Assembly: GCF_016862515.1 (NCBI RefSeq)
Contig: NZ_BONC01000014.1
Location: 62,001-126,000 of the forward strand
Length of the DNA: 64,000 nucleotides
Source of the DNA: Asanoa iriomotensis
Lineage (GTDB): Bacteria > Actinomycetota > Actinomycetes > Mycobacteriales > Micromonosporaceae
Direction of reading: 5' to 3'
Of this stretch, positions 16,348 to 25,279 are shown in pieces (within the stretch, counting starts at the first letter, position 1; the number at the start of each line of letters is the position of its first letter). The notes below the pieces were generated by a model. That model worked only from the letters and a program-made list of their open reading frames with translations, was not told the DNA's origin and searched no databases. The position numbers were made by a program, and so were the translations under genes.

Positions 16348-18171
16348 TCAGATGTCGAGTTTCAGGTCGTACATCTCGATCCAGGTGTTGAGGTGCAAGG
16401 CGAAATCCACCTCGGTGCCGGTCAGCATGGCCGCGCTGGACGGGTCCTGCCGCACCGCGCGTACCACTGCCGGGTTGAGCAGTGGGCGCACCGCCGCGTC
16501 GTCGCGGGCGAGCAGCTTGCAGAACTCCTCGCGCACGATGCGGCCGTACGCCGGATCCTTCGACACCGGGTAGCCGGTCTTCGGACGCTCCAGCACGCTC
16601 TTGGGCAGCAGGTCGGTGACCGCCGAGCGGAGTAGGCCCTTCTCGCGTCCGCCGGTGCTCTTCATCTCCCAGGGCGTGTTGTAGACGTACTCGATCAGCC
16701 GGTGGTCGCAGTAGGGCACCCGCACCTCGAGGCCGACCGCCATCGACAGCCGGTCCTTGCGGTCGAGCAGCGTGCGCATGAAGCGGGTGATGAAGTAGTA
16801 CGTGAACTCGCGCATCCGCATTTCCTGGCCGGTCTCCCCGGGTAGCCGCGGCACCTCCTCGACCGCCTTCCGGTACGCCTCGCGCTGGAAGCCCGGCAGG
16901 TCGATCCGGGCGAGCAGCGGCCCGAACAGCGAGTGGAAGCCCAGGTTGTGCGCCAGGGTCCAGGGCAGCGTGCCGGTCTGGGTGTATTCCTTGAAGTGGA
17001 ACCAGGGATATCCGCCGAACAGCTCGTCGGCGGCCTCACCGGTCAGGGTCACCGTCGACCGTTGCCGGATCGCCTGGAACAGCAGATACAGCGAGATGTC
17101 CATGCTGCCGGAGCCGGCGATCAGGATCGGCCAGTCGAGGGCCCGCACCACCGCCTCGCGTACGGCCGGCTGGGTCATCTCCGCGCTGCCGAGCACGACG
17201 TGCGTGTGGTCGGCGCCGACGAGATCGGCCACCTCCTGTGCGTACGGCGCGTCGTGCGTCGGGTGCACCACGTCGGGTTGGAAGTCCTCGATGTTGTCGA
17301 CGAAGTCCACGGCGAACGAGCGAACCGCGTCGCGCTCGCCGATCGCCCTGGCGGCGAGCGCGGTGATGGTGCTGGAGTCCAACCCGCCGGACAGCAGTGT
17401 GCACAGTGGAACGTCGGAGATGAGCTGGCGGTCCACGATGTCGGTCAGCAGTTCCCGGACGGTCGCGACCGTCGTCTCCAGGTCGTCGGTGTGCTCGCGG
17501 GCCGTCAGCTGCCAGTACGTGCGATCGACGATCCCGTTCCGGGACACCCGCAGGACGTGCCCGGGCACCACCTCCGGCATGCCGCGCAGCACGCTGGCGC
17601 CGGGGTTCTTCACCCCGCCGAAGATCTCCCGCAGTCCGTCCGCGTCGACCGTCCGGTCGGCCAGCGGGTGCGCGAGGATGGCTTTGGGTTCCGAGGCGAA
17701 CAGGAGGCCGTCCATCGTGGGGAAGTAGTAGAGCGGCTTGACACCCACCCGGTCACGGACCAGCACGAGCTCCTCGCGGTGGCCGTCCCAGATGCCCAGC
17801 GCGAACATGCCGTTGAGCCGTTCGGCCAGGTGCTCGCCCCACTCCAGATAGGCGTGCAGGACCACTTCGGTGTCACTGCGGGTCCGGAACTTGTGCCCCC
17901 GGCCTTCGAGCTCGGTGCGCAGCTCGCGGAAGTTGTAGATCTCGCCGCTGAACGTCAGCGCCACCCGGCCGTCGGGGGAGACCATCGGCTGCCGGCCGCC
18001 CTCGATGTCGATGACGGCGAGCCGACGGTGGCCGAACGCCACGTGAACGTCGATCCAGGTGCCTTCGTCGTCCGGCCCGCGACAGGCCATGGTGTCTGTC
18101 ATCGCCTGCGTCGTCTCGCTTTCGCCGCGCAGGTCTCGGTGGAAGTCCACCCATCCGGTGATGCCGCACAT
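16348..18171 (-). CDS. Asparagine-synthetase-like amidotransferase
   Basis: A 607-residue class II glutamine amidotransferase of AsnB type. The processed N-terminus MCGITGW gives the nucleophile Cys2, with RGPDDEG and SGEIYNFREL in the glutaminase domain. The C-terminal synthetase domain has the pyrophosphate motif SGGLDSS near residue 258. In lysolipin- and xantholipin-type clusters such proteins amidate the polyketide carboxylate to give the nitrogen of the isoquinolone/pyridone ring; this is the best guess here. It lies between ferredoxin and the degenerate dehydrogenase in the operon. It strongly predicts a nitrogen-containing product. Confidence 0.9.
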   Translation of the reverse strand: MCGITGWVDFHRDLRGESETTQAMTDTMACRGPDDEGTWIDVHVAFGHRRLAVIDIEGGRQPMVSPDGRVALTFSGEIYNFRELRTELEGRGHKFRTRSDTEVVLHAYLEWGEHLAERLNGMFALGIWDGHREELVLVRDRVGVKPLYYFPTMDGLLFASEPKAILAHPLADRTVDADGLREIFGGVKNPGASVLRGMPEVVPGHVLRVSRNGIVDRTYWQLTAREHTDDLETTVATVRELLTDIVDRQLISDVPLCTLLSGGLDSSTITALAARAIGERDAVRSFAVDFVDNIEDFQPDVVHPTHDAPYAQEVADLVGADHTHVVLGSAEMTQPAVREAVVRALDWPILIAGSGSMDISLYLLFQAIRQRSTVTLTGEAADELFGGYPWFHFKEYTQTGTLPWTLAHNLGFHSLFGPLLARIDLPGFQREAYRKAVEEVPRLPGETGQEMRMREFTYYFITRFMRTLLDRKDRLSMAVGLEVRVPYCDHRLIEYVYNTPWEMKSTGGREKGLLRSAVTDLLPKSVLERPKTGYPVSKDPAYGRIVREEFCKLLARDDAAVRPLLNPAVVRAVRQDPSSAAMLTGTEVDFALHLNTWIEMYDLKLDI

Positions 18172-18195
18172 ACGCCGTGCACTCCTTCGCTTTCG

Positions 18196-18441
18196 TCACG
18201 TCTGGTGGAGTGAGCCGGGCGCGACGACCCGTCCGGTTCGCGTGTCCAGCACGCTGATCGCCTCCATCGGGCAGGCGAACGCGGCGTCGACCACAGCGTC
18301 GTCCGGGGACACCAACTCGGCCCGGGGACGCGATCGCCCGTCCGCGTCCAGCTCGAAGTACGCGCCGGCGATGCCGACGCACACGCCGGCGTTACGGCAC
18401 GCGGCCCGGTCGAGCTCGAGCCGCCACCCGCCGGTCACCAC
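18196..18441 (-). CDS. Ferredoxin ([3Fe-4S] type) for cytochrome P450
   Basis: An 81-residue acidic ferredoxin. The cysteines occur as C-x5-C (CRNAGVC) and a late CP pair in FACPMEAI, the three-cysteine pattern of actinomycete 3Fe-4S ferredoxins that feed electrons to P450s. The GTG start overlaps the end of the P450 gene by seven bases, so the two are translated together and this is the probable electron donor. Confidence 0.88.
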   Translation of the reverse strand: MVTGGWRLELDRAACRNAGVCVGIAGAYFELDADGRSRPRAELVSPDDAVVDAAFACPMEAISVLDTRTGRVVAPGSLHQT

Positions 18442-19640
18442 ACCACTGGCAGGCTGGCCAGCGAACGGGCGGTCAGCCCGAGCCGCCAGGTCAGCCAGTC
18501 CTCGGGTACGGCCAGGCGCAGGGTGTTGGGCAGCCGCCGGATCAGCGCGGAGATGCCGATCTGCATCTCCGCCCGGGCCAGCTGCGCGCCGAGGCAGTGG
18601 TGTGCCCCGTAACCGAACGCCACATGTGGGTTGGGATCGCGGGCGAGGTCGAGCGTGCCGGCGTCGGCGAACACCGACGGGTCATGGTTGGCCGCGCCGA
18701 GCGCCGCCACCACGGCATCGCCCGCGTGCACCTGGACACCGCCGACCTCGACGTCGGCGACGGCCACCCGCAGCTGGGTGCCGGTCAGGGTGAACGGGTT
18801 GTAGCGGAGCAGTTCCTCGACCGCGTCCGGCACGAGCTCCGGGTTCTCGTACAGCCGCGCCAACTGGTCCGGGTGCCGTAGCAGGCTGAAGATCGCGCTG
18901 GTGAGGTTGTTCGCCGTACTCATGTGGCCGACGGTGAGAAGGATCAGCACGAAGTCGACGAGCTCGTCCTCGGACAGCTTGTCGCCCTCGTCCCGCGCCG
19001 CGATGAGCGCGGACACGAGGTCGTCGGTCGGCTTCCGACGCCGTGCGTCGATCATCGTGCGCAGGTATTCGTTGAGGTCCCCGCGCGCCTTGGCCACGGC
19101 CTCGGCGCTGTGCGCGTTGAGGCTGAAGATGACCTCCGCCCAGGCGTGCAGCTTGTCGCGGTCTTCGTAGTCGACGCCCAACAGTTCGAAGATCACTTTG
19201 AGCGGCAATGCGAGGGTGTACGTGGCGATCAGGTCGACCGGCCGGGGCGCCACGTTGACGGCGAACAACAGCGAGTTGGCGATCTTCTCGATCCACGGCC
19301 GCAGCTCTTCCACCCGCCGCGCCGTGAACGCCTGTGCCACCAGCCTGCGCAGCCGCGTGTGGTCCGGCGGGTCCATGCCCAGGATCGTGTGCGGGCCGGG
19401 GCCGCTGTGGCCGATCCGCGGCGCGCCCGGCGCCTCCGCCGCGGCCCGGCTGAACAGCGGGTTGGTCAGCACGCCACGCACGTCGGCGTAGCGGGTGACC
19501 AGCCAGGCCTCGTCGCCGGTGGGCAGCACGACGCGCGCCACCGGCTGCTCCTCGCGCAGCCTCGCGAACTCCGATGGGAGCTCGGAACCGCTCGTGTCAG
19601 GGAACGGAAAGCTCAACTTACGCTGGTCGGCACCGGCCAT
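18435..19640 (-). CDS. Cytochrome P450 (A)
   Basis: A 401-residue soluble P450. The heme loop FGYGAHHCLG carries the proximal cysteine and EELLRY is the ExxR motif. The I-helix reads VGHMSTANN, where most bacterial P450s have AGHE/DTT: the acid is Met and the following Thr is Ser, which may change oxygen activation. In related polyphenol clusters P450s hydroxylate rings or form the methylenedioxy bridge. Coupled with ferredoxin downstream; its ATG overlaps the upstream flavin oxidoreductase gene by 28 bases. Confidence 0.9.
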   Translation of the reverse strand: MAGADQRKLSFPFPDTSGSELPSEFARLREEQPVARVVLPTGDEAWLVTRYADVRGVLTNPLFSRAAAEAPGAPRIGHSGPGPHTILGMDPPDHTRLRRLVAQAFTARRVEELRPWIEKIANSLLFAVNVAPRPVDLIATYTLALPLKVIFELLGVDYEDRDKLHAWAEVIFSLNAHSAEAVAKARGDLNEYLRTMIDARRRKPTDDLVSALIAARDEGDKLSEDELVDFVLILLTVGHMSTANNLTSAIFSLLRHPDQLARLYENPELVPDAVEELLRYNPFTLTGTQLRVAVADVEVGGVQVHAGDAVVAALGAANHDPSVFADAGTLDLARDPNPHVAFGYGAHHCLGAQLARAEMQIGISALIRRLPNTLRLAVPEDWLTWRLGLTARSLASLPVVW

Positions 19641-20716
19641 CCTGGTGTCTCCTTTCGGTGGGATTCTGTTGCGGCGGCGGGTGGTTGGGCCTCGAGACCC
19701 GGGTCGGGACGCTGGTCGACAACGGTGGCCGCGACGCGCAGGGCGATCCTGCGGGCCATCGGGTCCGCGGCGAAGGGTGACAGCGCGAGCGTGGTCACCC
19801 CGGCCTCGGCGTACGCCGCCATGCGGCGCGCGATCCGCTGCGGCGGGCCGATGAGTGAGATCTCGTCGACGAACTCGAACGGCACCCGCGCGGCCGCGCC
19901 CCGGAGGTCGCCGGCGCGCACGCGGGCCAGCACCTCGTCGGCGTCCGTCTGGTATCCGAGCCGCCGAAGGTGCGCGTAGTACACGTTCTGCTCGGGTGCG
20001 CCGAGCCCGATGAAGCGGGCGACGTAGCCCCGGATCGGGTCCGCCGCGGCGCGCGGGTCGTCCGCCACGAGCACGGGCACGGACACGACCACGTCGAACC
20101 CGTTCATGTCCCGGCCGGCGTTCGCGCGACCCTTGCCGATGAGCCGCACGGCATCGGCCACGAACGGCGCGGTGCAGAAGACACCGATCCAGCCGTCGGC
20201 GATCTCGCCGGCGAGTTCGAGGTTGCGCGGGCCGACCGCGGCCAGGTAGATGGGTATCTCTCGGTCACCGCCCGGAAGGTGTATCCGGAACGGCTCGTCG
20301 CCGGGACGCGGCAGCGAGAAGTGGTTTCCCTGGTAGCGCACCGGTTCCCGGCGCAGCGCGAGCCGTACGACCTCGAAGTACTCCCGCGTGCGGGCCAGCG
20401 GCGCGGTGAACGGCGTGCCGTGCCACGACTCGGAGAAGTAGCTGTTGGCCACGCCGAGGCCGAGCCGGAACCGTCCGCCGGACAGCAGGTCGAGCGTCGC
20501 CGCCGTGGTCGCGGTCATCGCCGGGCTGCGCGCCGGTATCTCGCACACGCCCGCGGCGAGATGGATCCGGGTGGTTCGGGCAGCGACGTAGCCGAGTACT
20601 GAGACCGCGTCGGTCACGTATCCCTCGGGTGCGAACGCGACGTCGTAGCCGAGCTGCTCGGCCTCCTGGGCCTGCTCCACCGCGTCGACGTGGCTGAGAT
20701 TCACCGCGAGCCGCAT
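19613..20716 (-). CDS. LLM-class (luciferase-like) flavin-dependent oxidoreductase (A)
   Basis: A 367-residue TIM-barrel oxidoreductase of the luciferase-like group: N-terminal LGYDVAFAPEGY, then TLDLLSGGRFRLGLGVANS and AAVGPRNLELAGEIADGW. These enzymes use FMN or F420; the cofactor cannot be told from sequence alone. The ATG at 20716 follows GGAGAGG. First gene of the operon running through P450, ferredoxin, amidotransferase, dehydrogenase-like and methyltransferase genes. Divergent from the radical SAM gene across 154 bases. The C-terminal 40 residues extend beyond the usual fold. Confidence 0.87.
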   Translation of the reverse strand: MRLAVNLSHVDAVEQAQEAEQLGYDVAFAPEGYVTDAVSVLGYVAARTTRIHLAAGVCEIPARSPAMTATTAATLDLLSGGRFRLGLGVANSYFSESWHGTPFTAPLARTREYFEVVRLALRREPVRYQGNHFSLPRPGDEPFRIHLPGGDREIPIYLAAVGPRNLELAGEIADGWIGVFCTAPFVADAVRLIGKGRANAGRDMNGFDVVVSVPVLVADDPRAAADPIRGYVARFIGLGAPEQNVYYAHLRRLGYQTDADEVLARVRAGDLRGAAARVPFEFVDEISLIGPPQRIARRMAAYAEAGVTTLALSPFAADPMARRIALRVAATVVDQRPDPGLEAQPPAAATESHRKETPGWPVPTSVS

Positions 20717-20870
20717 CTGTTGTCCTCTCCGTCCCGGTAACGGACACGGATCAGAGTGGCAGGGTCCGCTCGCGGACCGCTCAACGCGCGGCGTCGACCA
20801 ATTCTTCAGCAGTGCTTGACATTCGCTTGTGAGCCTGTACGTGGAAGCCCATCTCCCGAAAGGGTGTGCC

Positions 20871-22832
20871 ATGTCCGAGGCCAAAACATCGGTTTACTTC
20901 TTGCAACAGGGCATCTGGGACATGCCGCTGGAGTCGATGCCGCTGGCGGCCGGATCGCTGAAGGCGACGGCCCTTGCCGATGAGCGAATCCGGGGCGCGA
21001 CCGACTTCACGATCCTCAACTACCGCGGTGGCGTCACCCAGACGCAGATGGCGGACGACCTGGTCCGCAAGGGTGTTCCGGACGTTCTGGCCTGCTCGGT
21101 GTTCGGCTGGAACTTCCGCACGTTCGGTGCGATCGCCGAAACCTTCAAGCAGCTCAAGCCGGACGGCTGGGTGGTCTTCGGGGGAACCCACGTGGCGAAC
21201 CAGGGCGAGCGGATCTTCCGCATGTTCCCGGAGGTCGACGTGGTCGTCAACGGCGAAGGCGAGTTCGTCTTCGCGGACATCCTCCGTGCCTACCTGGACG
21301 GCAATTCCCGACACGATCTGGGCCACATCACCGGAATCACGTACCGCGGCGCAGACGGCGTGCCGGTCACGACGGCGACGCGGGAACGGATCAACGACCT
21401 GGACGTCATTCCCTCCGCCGTGCTCACCGGCGCCATCGACCTGACCGACGACCAGGGGCGGTTCCGTTACGACGTCGCGCTGATGGAGACGAACCGGGGC
21501 TGCCCGTACAAGTGCGCGTTCTGCTATTGGGGCGGTGCCATCGGGCAGCGGGTCCGGGCGTTCTCCCGCGAACGCCTGCGCCAGGAGGTGGAGCTCTACG
21601 CGAAGCTGCAGGTGCACACGATCTGCCTGTGCGACGCGAACTTCGGCCTGCTCAAAGCCGACGAGGACTTCATCGACGACCTCATCGAGATCCGCGCGCA
21701 GTACGGCTATCCGCGCGCGCTGGAGAGCTCCTGGGCCAAGAACAAGTCCAAAGTGTTCTACAGCATCGTCAAGAAGATGACCCAGGCGGGGCTGAAGAGT
21801 TCGTTCACTCTCGCGCTGCAGTCCTTGGACGAGAACGTGCTGGAGAAGATGAACCGCAAGAACATGCGAGTCAACGAATGGGACGACCTGGTCGGCTGGC
21901 TCAACCAGCAGGGCCTGGAATGCTACGCCGAGCTCATCTGGGGTGCGCCGGGCGAGACGGTCGAGTCCTTCATGGAGGGTTACGACAAGCTGTCGAAGTA
22001 CGTCTCCCGTATCGCCGTGTATCCGATGCTGTTGCTGCCCAATACCGACTACTCCGACAAGAAGCAGGAGTACGGCATCATCTCGGTACGGGGTGACAAC
22101 GACGACTTCGAATACGTGATCAGACACAACACGATGAGCCCGGAGGACAACGACCGGATGCAGCGGTTCCTGTTCTGGAGCCGGGTGATCGCCGACGCGT
22201 CGGTGTTGCGGCACAGCTGGGCGCCGCTACGGGAACTGGCCGGCATCACCCAGTCGCAGGTGCTGTTCTCGTTGGACGAGTGGGTGGTGCAGACCGACGA
22301 GCCGGGCGCGGGGGCGCTGCGTGACCTCGTGGCGATCGGAACGGCCACCCCGGGCGCGGCGATCGACTATCTCTACCGCGACCCGGCCGCCAAGCGGATG
22401 CTCTACCGCTGGTGGGCCGAAGCCGTCCGGCCGAAGGTGCCCGCCGAGTTCGCCGACTTCCTCGACGACGTGTTCCGATACGACGTGCTGACCCAGCCGG
22501 TCTACCACGTGGAGTCCGACCCGGTCCCCGACGGGGTTCAGGTCGTCCAGGTGGGCAGCGACGAGTACTACCAACGGCCCGCGGTCCCGTTCAACTACGA
22601 CCTCGCGGTGTTGATGGCGGCGCTGCGTGCCGGCGAGCGGCCGGCGATCACCCCGAAGCCGATCCTGGTCGACCTGTACTACCGGATGGGCGTCAGCGCG
22701 TTCACCACGACCACGAACAGCGAGGAGATCGTCCATTTCATGGGTGTGCCGAAAGACGGCCTGCACGTCCACGAGGAGAGTTCGACGAGCGACGGCCCGT
22801 ACAACCAACTGTTGCGGGACAGCAACTGCTGA
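20871..22832 (+). CDS. B12-binding-domain radical SAM enzyme
   Basis: A 653-residue protein. The N-terminal part (residues about 10-150) looks like the Rossmann-type cobalamin-binding domain of class B radical SAM methylases, without a DxHxxG motif. The [4Fe-4S] motif C-x3-C-x2-C is at Cys211, Cys215 and Cys218 in RGCPYKCAFC. About 200 more residues form a C-terminal domain I cannot name. Known relatives methylate unactivated carbon or phosphorus, or rearrange rings. It stands alone on the plus strand in the middle of the cluster and ends at a strong hairpin. ATG 20871 is chosen over the in-frame GTG... at 20829 because AAGGG precedes it. Confidence 0.88.
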   Translation: MSEAKTSVYFLQQGIWDMPLESMPLAAGSLKATALADERIRGATDFTILNYRGGVTQTQMADDLVRKGVPDVLACSVFGWNFRTFGAIAETFKQLKPDGWVVFGGTHVANQGERIFRMFPEVDVVVNGEGEFVFADILRAYLDGNSRHDLGHITGITYRGADGVPVTTATRERINDLDVIPSAVLTGAIDLTDDQGRFRYDVALMETNRGCPYKCAFCYWGGAIGQRVRAFSRERLRQEVELYAKLQVHTICLCDANFGLLKADEDFIDDLIEIRAQYGYPRALESSWAKNKSKVFYSIVKKMTQAGLKSSFTLALQSLDENVLEKMNRKNMRVNEWDDLVGWLNQQGLECYAELIWGAPGETVESFMEGYDKLSKYVSRIAVYPMLLLPNTDYSDKKQEYGIISVRGDNDDFEYVIRHNTMSPEDNDRMQRFLFWSRVIADASVLRHSWAPLRELAGITQSQVLFSLDEWVVQTDEPGAGALRDLVAIGTATPGAAIDYLYRDPAAKRMLYRWWAEAVRPKVPAEFADFLDDVFRYDVLTQPVYHVESDPVPDGVQVVQVGSDEYYQRPAVPFNYDLAVLMAALRAGERPAITPKPILVDLYYRMGVSAFTTTTNSEEIVHFMGVPKDGLHVHEESSTSDGPYNQLLRDSNC

Positions 22833-22849
22833 CCGCACACACGCGGCAA

Positions 22850-22889
22850 AAGGACGCCGGCGCCGAGTCAGTTCGGCGCCGGCGTCCTT
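22850..22889. terminator. Bidirectional terminator hairpin
   Basis: A perfect 17-base stem (22850-22866 with 22873-22889) around a 6-base loop, GC-rich with AAGG/CCTT ends. It lies between the convergent radical SAM and glycosyltransferase genes. Confidence 0.85.
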
Positions 22890-22907
22890 CGCTGTGGAGA
22901 CGGCCGG

Positions 22908-24104
22908 TCAACTCGCCAGCAGTGCGGCGATGTCCGGCGGCCGCGGCCGCAGGCGCATCTGGTCGGCCATCTGTTCGGCCCGGTCCCGGTGGGACGGCTC
23001 GGACAGCAGCGCAACCACCGCGTCGCGGAGCCGGTCGGCCGTGGCGAGCTGACGGTTCAACGTGATCCCCGCCCCGGCGCCGACCATCTGGCGCGAGTGG
23101 AGAGCGTGGTCGGGTAGTTGCGGAACGGCGAGCTGCGGGAGCCCGTAGCGCAGGCAGGCCAACGTCGTTCCGGCGCCGCCATGATGGACGACCGCCGTGC
23201 AGTCCGGCAGCAGTGCGCTCAGGGGAGTGCCCTCCACCACCCGTACTCCGGCCGGCAGCTCGCCGAGCAGGCTGGCCTGTTCGGGGGTGACCGCGACCAC
23301 CAGGTCGGCGTCGAGCGGGGCGAGCGCCCGCGCCACGTCACCCGCCAGATGCAGCGAGGCGCCGCCGAGCCGACCGATGGTCGTGCCCCAGGTGATGCAG
23401 ACACGCGGTCGCCGCGGCGGGTCGAGTGGACGGCACGGCGGCTGTGGCAGGCCGTGGTACTGCTCGTTGCGGATCACAATTGGTTGGTAGTCGACCCGCA
23501 GCTGAAAGTCGGTCGGGCAGGGGTCGATGGTCGGTGCGTCAACGACGTCTACGTTGGACACACCGAGCCGCTCGGCCACCGGCGCGACCACGGCGGGCAG
23601 GAACCGCCGCAGTTGATACATGAGGTCCAGACCGTAGAGGTGGCGGATCGCGCGTACGCCCAGCGCCGACGCGACCACCGGCCCCGCGAACTCGGTGGGG
23701 TCGTGGATCACCAGGTCCGGTTGCCAACGCCGACCGAACCGCAGCAACGGGCCGGCGGTCACGTCGGCGAGCCGGCCGAACAGGTCGAGCACCCGGGGTG
23801 GACGCGTCGACCCGCCGTTGGACCCCGGACCGGCCGGCCGTGGACCGGCGGGCGGATCGATCGACGAACGTCCCGTGGTCCAGGCCGGACGGTCCGGCGC
23901 GAGCACGAAGCCGCGAAACACCGAAACGGTGTCCACATCGGATCCGACGCTGACCGCCGGCAACCCCGCCTGGCGGATCGCCTCGCACAGCCCCGGCTGG
24001 CTGGCTACCGCGACAGTGTGCCCGACGGCCTGGCAAGCCCGCGCCAACGGCACCATTGAATACAGGTGAGAAGGCCAGGCCCATGTGCTGAACAGGATGC
24101 GCAT
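22908..24104 (-). CDS. GT1-family glycosyltransferase
   Basis: A 398-residue GT-B enzyme of the macrolide/aromatic polyketide type. The N-terminus MRILFSTWAWPSH begins the acceptor domain. The C-terminal nucleotide-sugar motif is VVHHGGAGTTLACLRYGLPQL. Such enzymes move a (deoxy)sugar from an NDP donor to a phenol or alcohol. No NDP-sugar biosynthesis gene is found in the window, so the donor would be a housekeeping sugar or be made elsewhere. ATG 24104 follows GGGGA. It is the last gene of a SARP-methyltransferase-glycosyltransferase operon. Confidence 0.9.
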   Translation of the reverse strand: MRILFSTWAWPSHLYSMVPLARACQAVGHTVAVASQPGLCEAIRQAGLPAVSVGSDVDTVSVFRGFVLAPDRPAWTTGRSSIDPPAGPRPAGPGSNGGSTRPPRVLDLFGRLADVTAGPLLRFGRRWQPDLVIHDPTEFAGPVVASALGVRAIRHLYGLDLMYQLRRFLPAVVAPVAERLGVSNVDVVDAPTIDPCPTDFQLRVDYQPIVIRNEQYHGLPQPPCRPLDPPRRPRVCITWGTTIGRLGGASLHLAGDVARALAPLDADLVVAVTPEQASLLGELPAGVRVVEGTPLSALLPDCTAVVHHGGAGTTLACLRYGLPQLAVPQLPDHALHSRQMVGAGAGITLNRQLATADRLRDAVVALLSEPSHRDRAEQMADQMRLRPRPPDIAALLAS

Positions 24105-24177
24105 GGCTGGTCCCCGCCGTCCGTCAGATGGCCGCCGGACCGTAGCGCGTCCGTGCGGGCGCGTCCGGTCACGTCTG

Positions 24178-25224
24178 TCAGGGTCGTGCCGCCTCCAGCA
24201 CGATGAACGGGGCCATCTCGAAGCCGCGCAGCTGCACCCGCTCCGGCGGCGCGAAACCGGCGTCGACGAGGAGCTGCCGGTACTCGTCGAGGGTGCGTCC
24301 CCGGCCACCGGTGAGCACCATGAACTCGACGTCGGTGGCGTGCACGAACGACGGGGTGTCGGTGTAGATCCAGTCCAACAGGAGCAGTCGTCCCCCGGGC
24401 GCCATGGCGGCCAGGCAGTTGCGCAGAAGCGTGGCAGCGGACGTGTCGTCGAGGTCGCAGAGGATGTTCTTGACCAGGTAGAGGTCGCCGCCTTCGGGGA
24501 CGCTGGTCATGAAGTCGCCGCTGACCAGTTCCAGCCGGTCGGTGAGCCCCTGCTCGGCGAACGTCTTCTCGGCGTTGCGTACGGCGGCCGGCAGGTCGAA
24601 CAGCACACCGGTCGCCTGCGGGGCCGCCTTGAGGGCTCCGGCCAGCAGCGCACCGGGTGAGCCGCCGACGTCGACGATGCGGGTCACCTGGGAGAGGTCG
24701 TAGCTGGCGGCGATCACGTGCGCCGCTTCGACGGTGAGCAGGCCGTTGCACTCGGCGTAGTAGCGGCCTTCCTCCGGGTTGGCCTCGTACCACTCCCAGT
24801 GGTCCATGCCGAGCGCCTGCTTCGACGCCGGTTCGCCGGTCTTCAACACGTCGACCAGGTGCTCCCAGACCCGGGTCATGCCCGGGCCGTTGACCGCGAT
24901 GACGAAGCTGCGCAGCGACGGCACGTCGGAGCGCACCAGCTGTCCCAGCTCGGTGAGTTCGTACCTGTCCTTGCCGACCCACGTCACCAGGCCGTGCAGC
25001 GCACACGCCCGCAGGAAACGCGCGAGGCTTGGTGCGTGGGTGCCCGTGGCCTCCGCCAGTTCGGCGGCGGTGCGCGGTCCGTCGGCCAGGTGATCCGCCG
25101 CCTTGATCAGCGCGAATCCGCGCATGAACAGGCCAGTCGACCAGACGTACGGGTTGAGCTGGGCCAGTGCCTGTAGTGGCGAGAAGGGACGGCCGGTCTG
25201 GGTATCCGCGGATGTCGATTCCAT
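24178..25224 (-). CDS. SAM-dependent O-methyltransferase (B)
   Basis: A 348-residue methyltransferase with an N-terminal winged dimerisation domain and a C-terminal SAM site IVDVGGSPGALL. The region that normally holds the catalytic histidine (LHDW) reads NILCDLDD, with Cys in place of His. Enzymes such as DnrK also lack a base and act by proximity, so it may still be active. It lies between the SARP and glycosyltransferase genes, and could methylate either the aglycone or the attached sugar. Confidence 0.87.
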   Translation of the reverse strand: MESTSADTQTGRPFSPLQALAQLNPYVWSTGLFMRGFALIKAADHLADGPRTAAELAEATGTHAPSLARFLRACALHGLVTWVGKDRYELTELGQLVRSDVPSLRSFVIAVNGPGMTRVWEHLVDVLKTGEPASKQALGMDHWEWYEANPEEGRYYAECNGLLTVEAAHVIAASYDLSQVTRIVDVGGSPGALLAGALKAAPQATGVLFDLPAAVRNAEKTFAEQGLTDRLELVSGDFMTSVPEGGDLYLVKNILCDLDDTSAATLLRNCLAAMAPGGRLLLLDWIYTDTPSFVHATDVEFMVLTGGRGRTLDEYRQLLVDAGFAPPERVQLRGFEMAPFIVLEAARP

Positions 25225-25279
25225 GCGCCGACGTTTTCACGGGCGTTTGGTGAACCCCTTGAGATCCCTTGGACACCAC

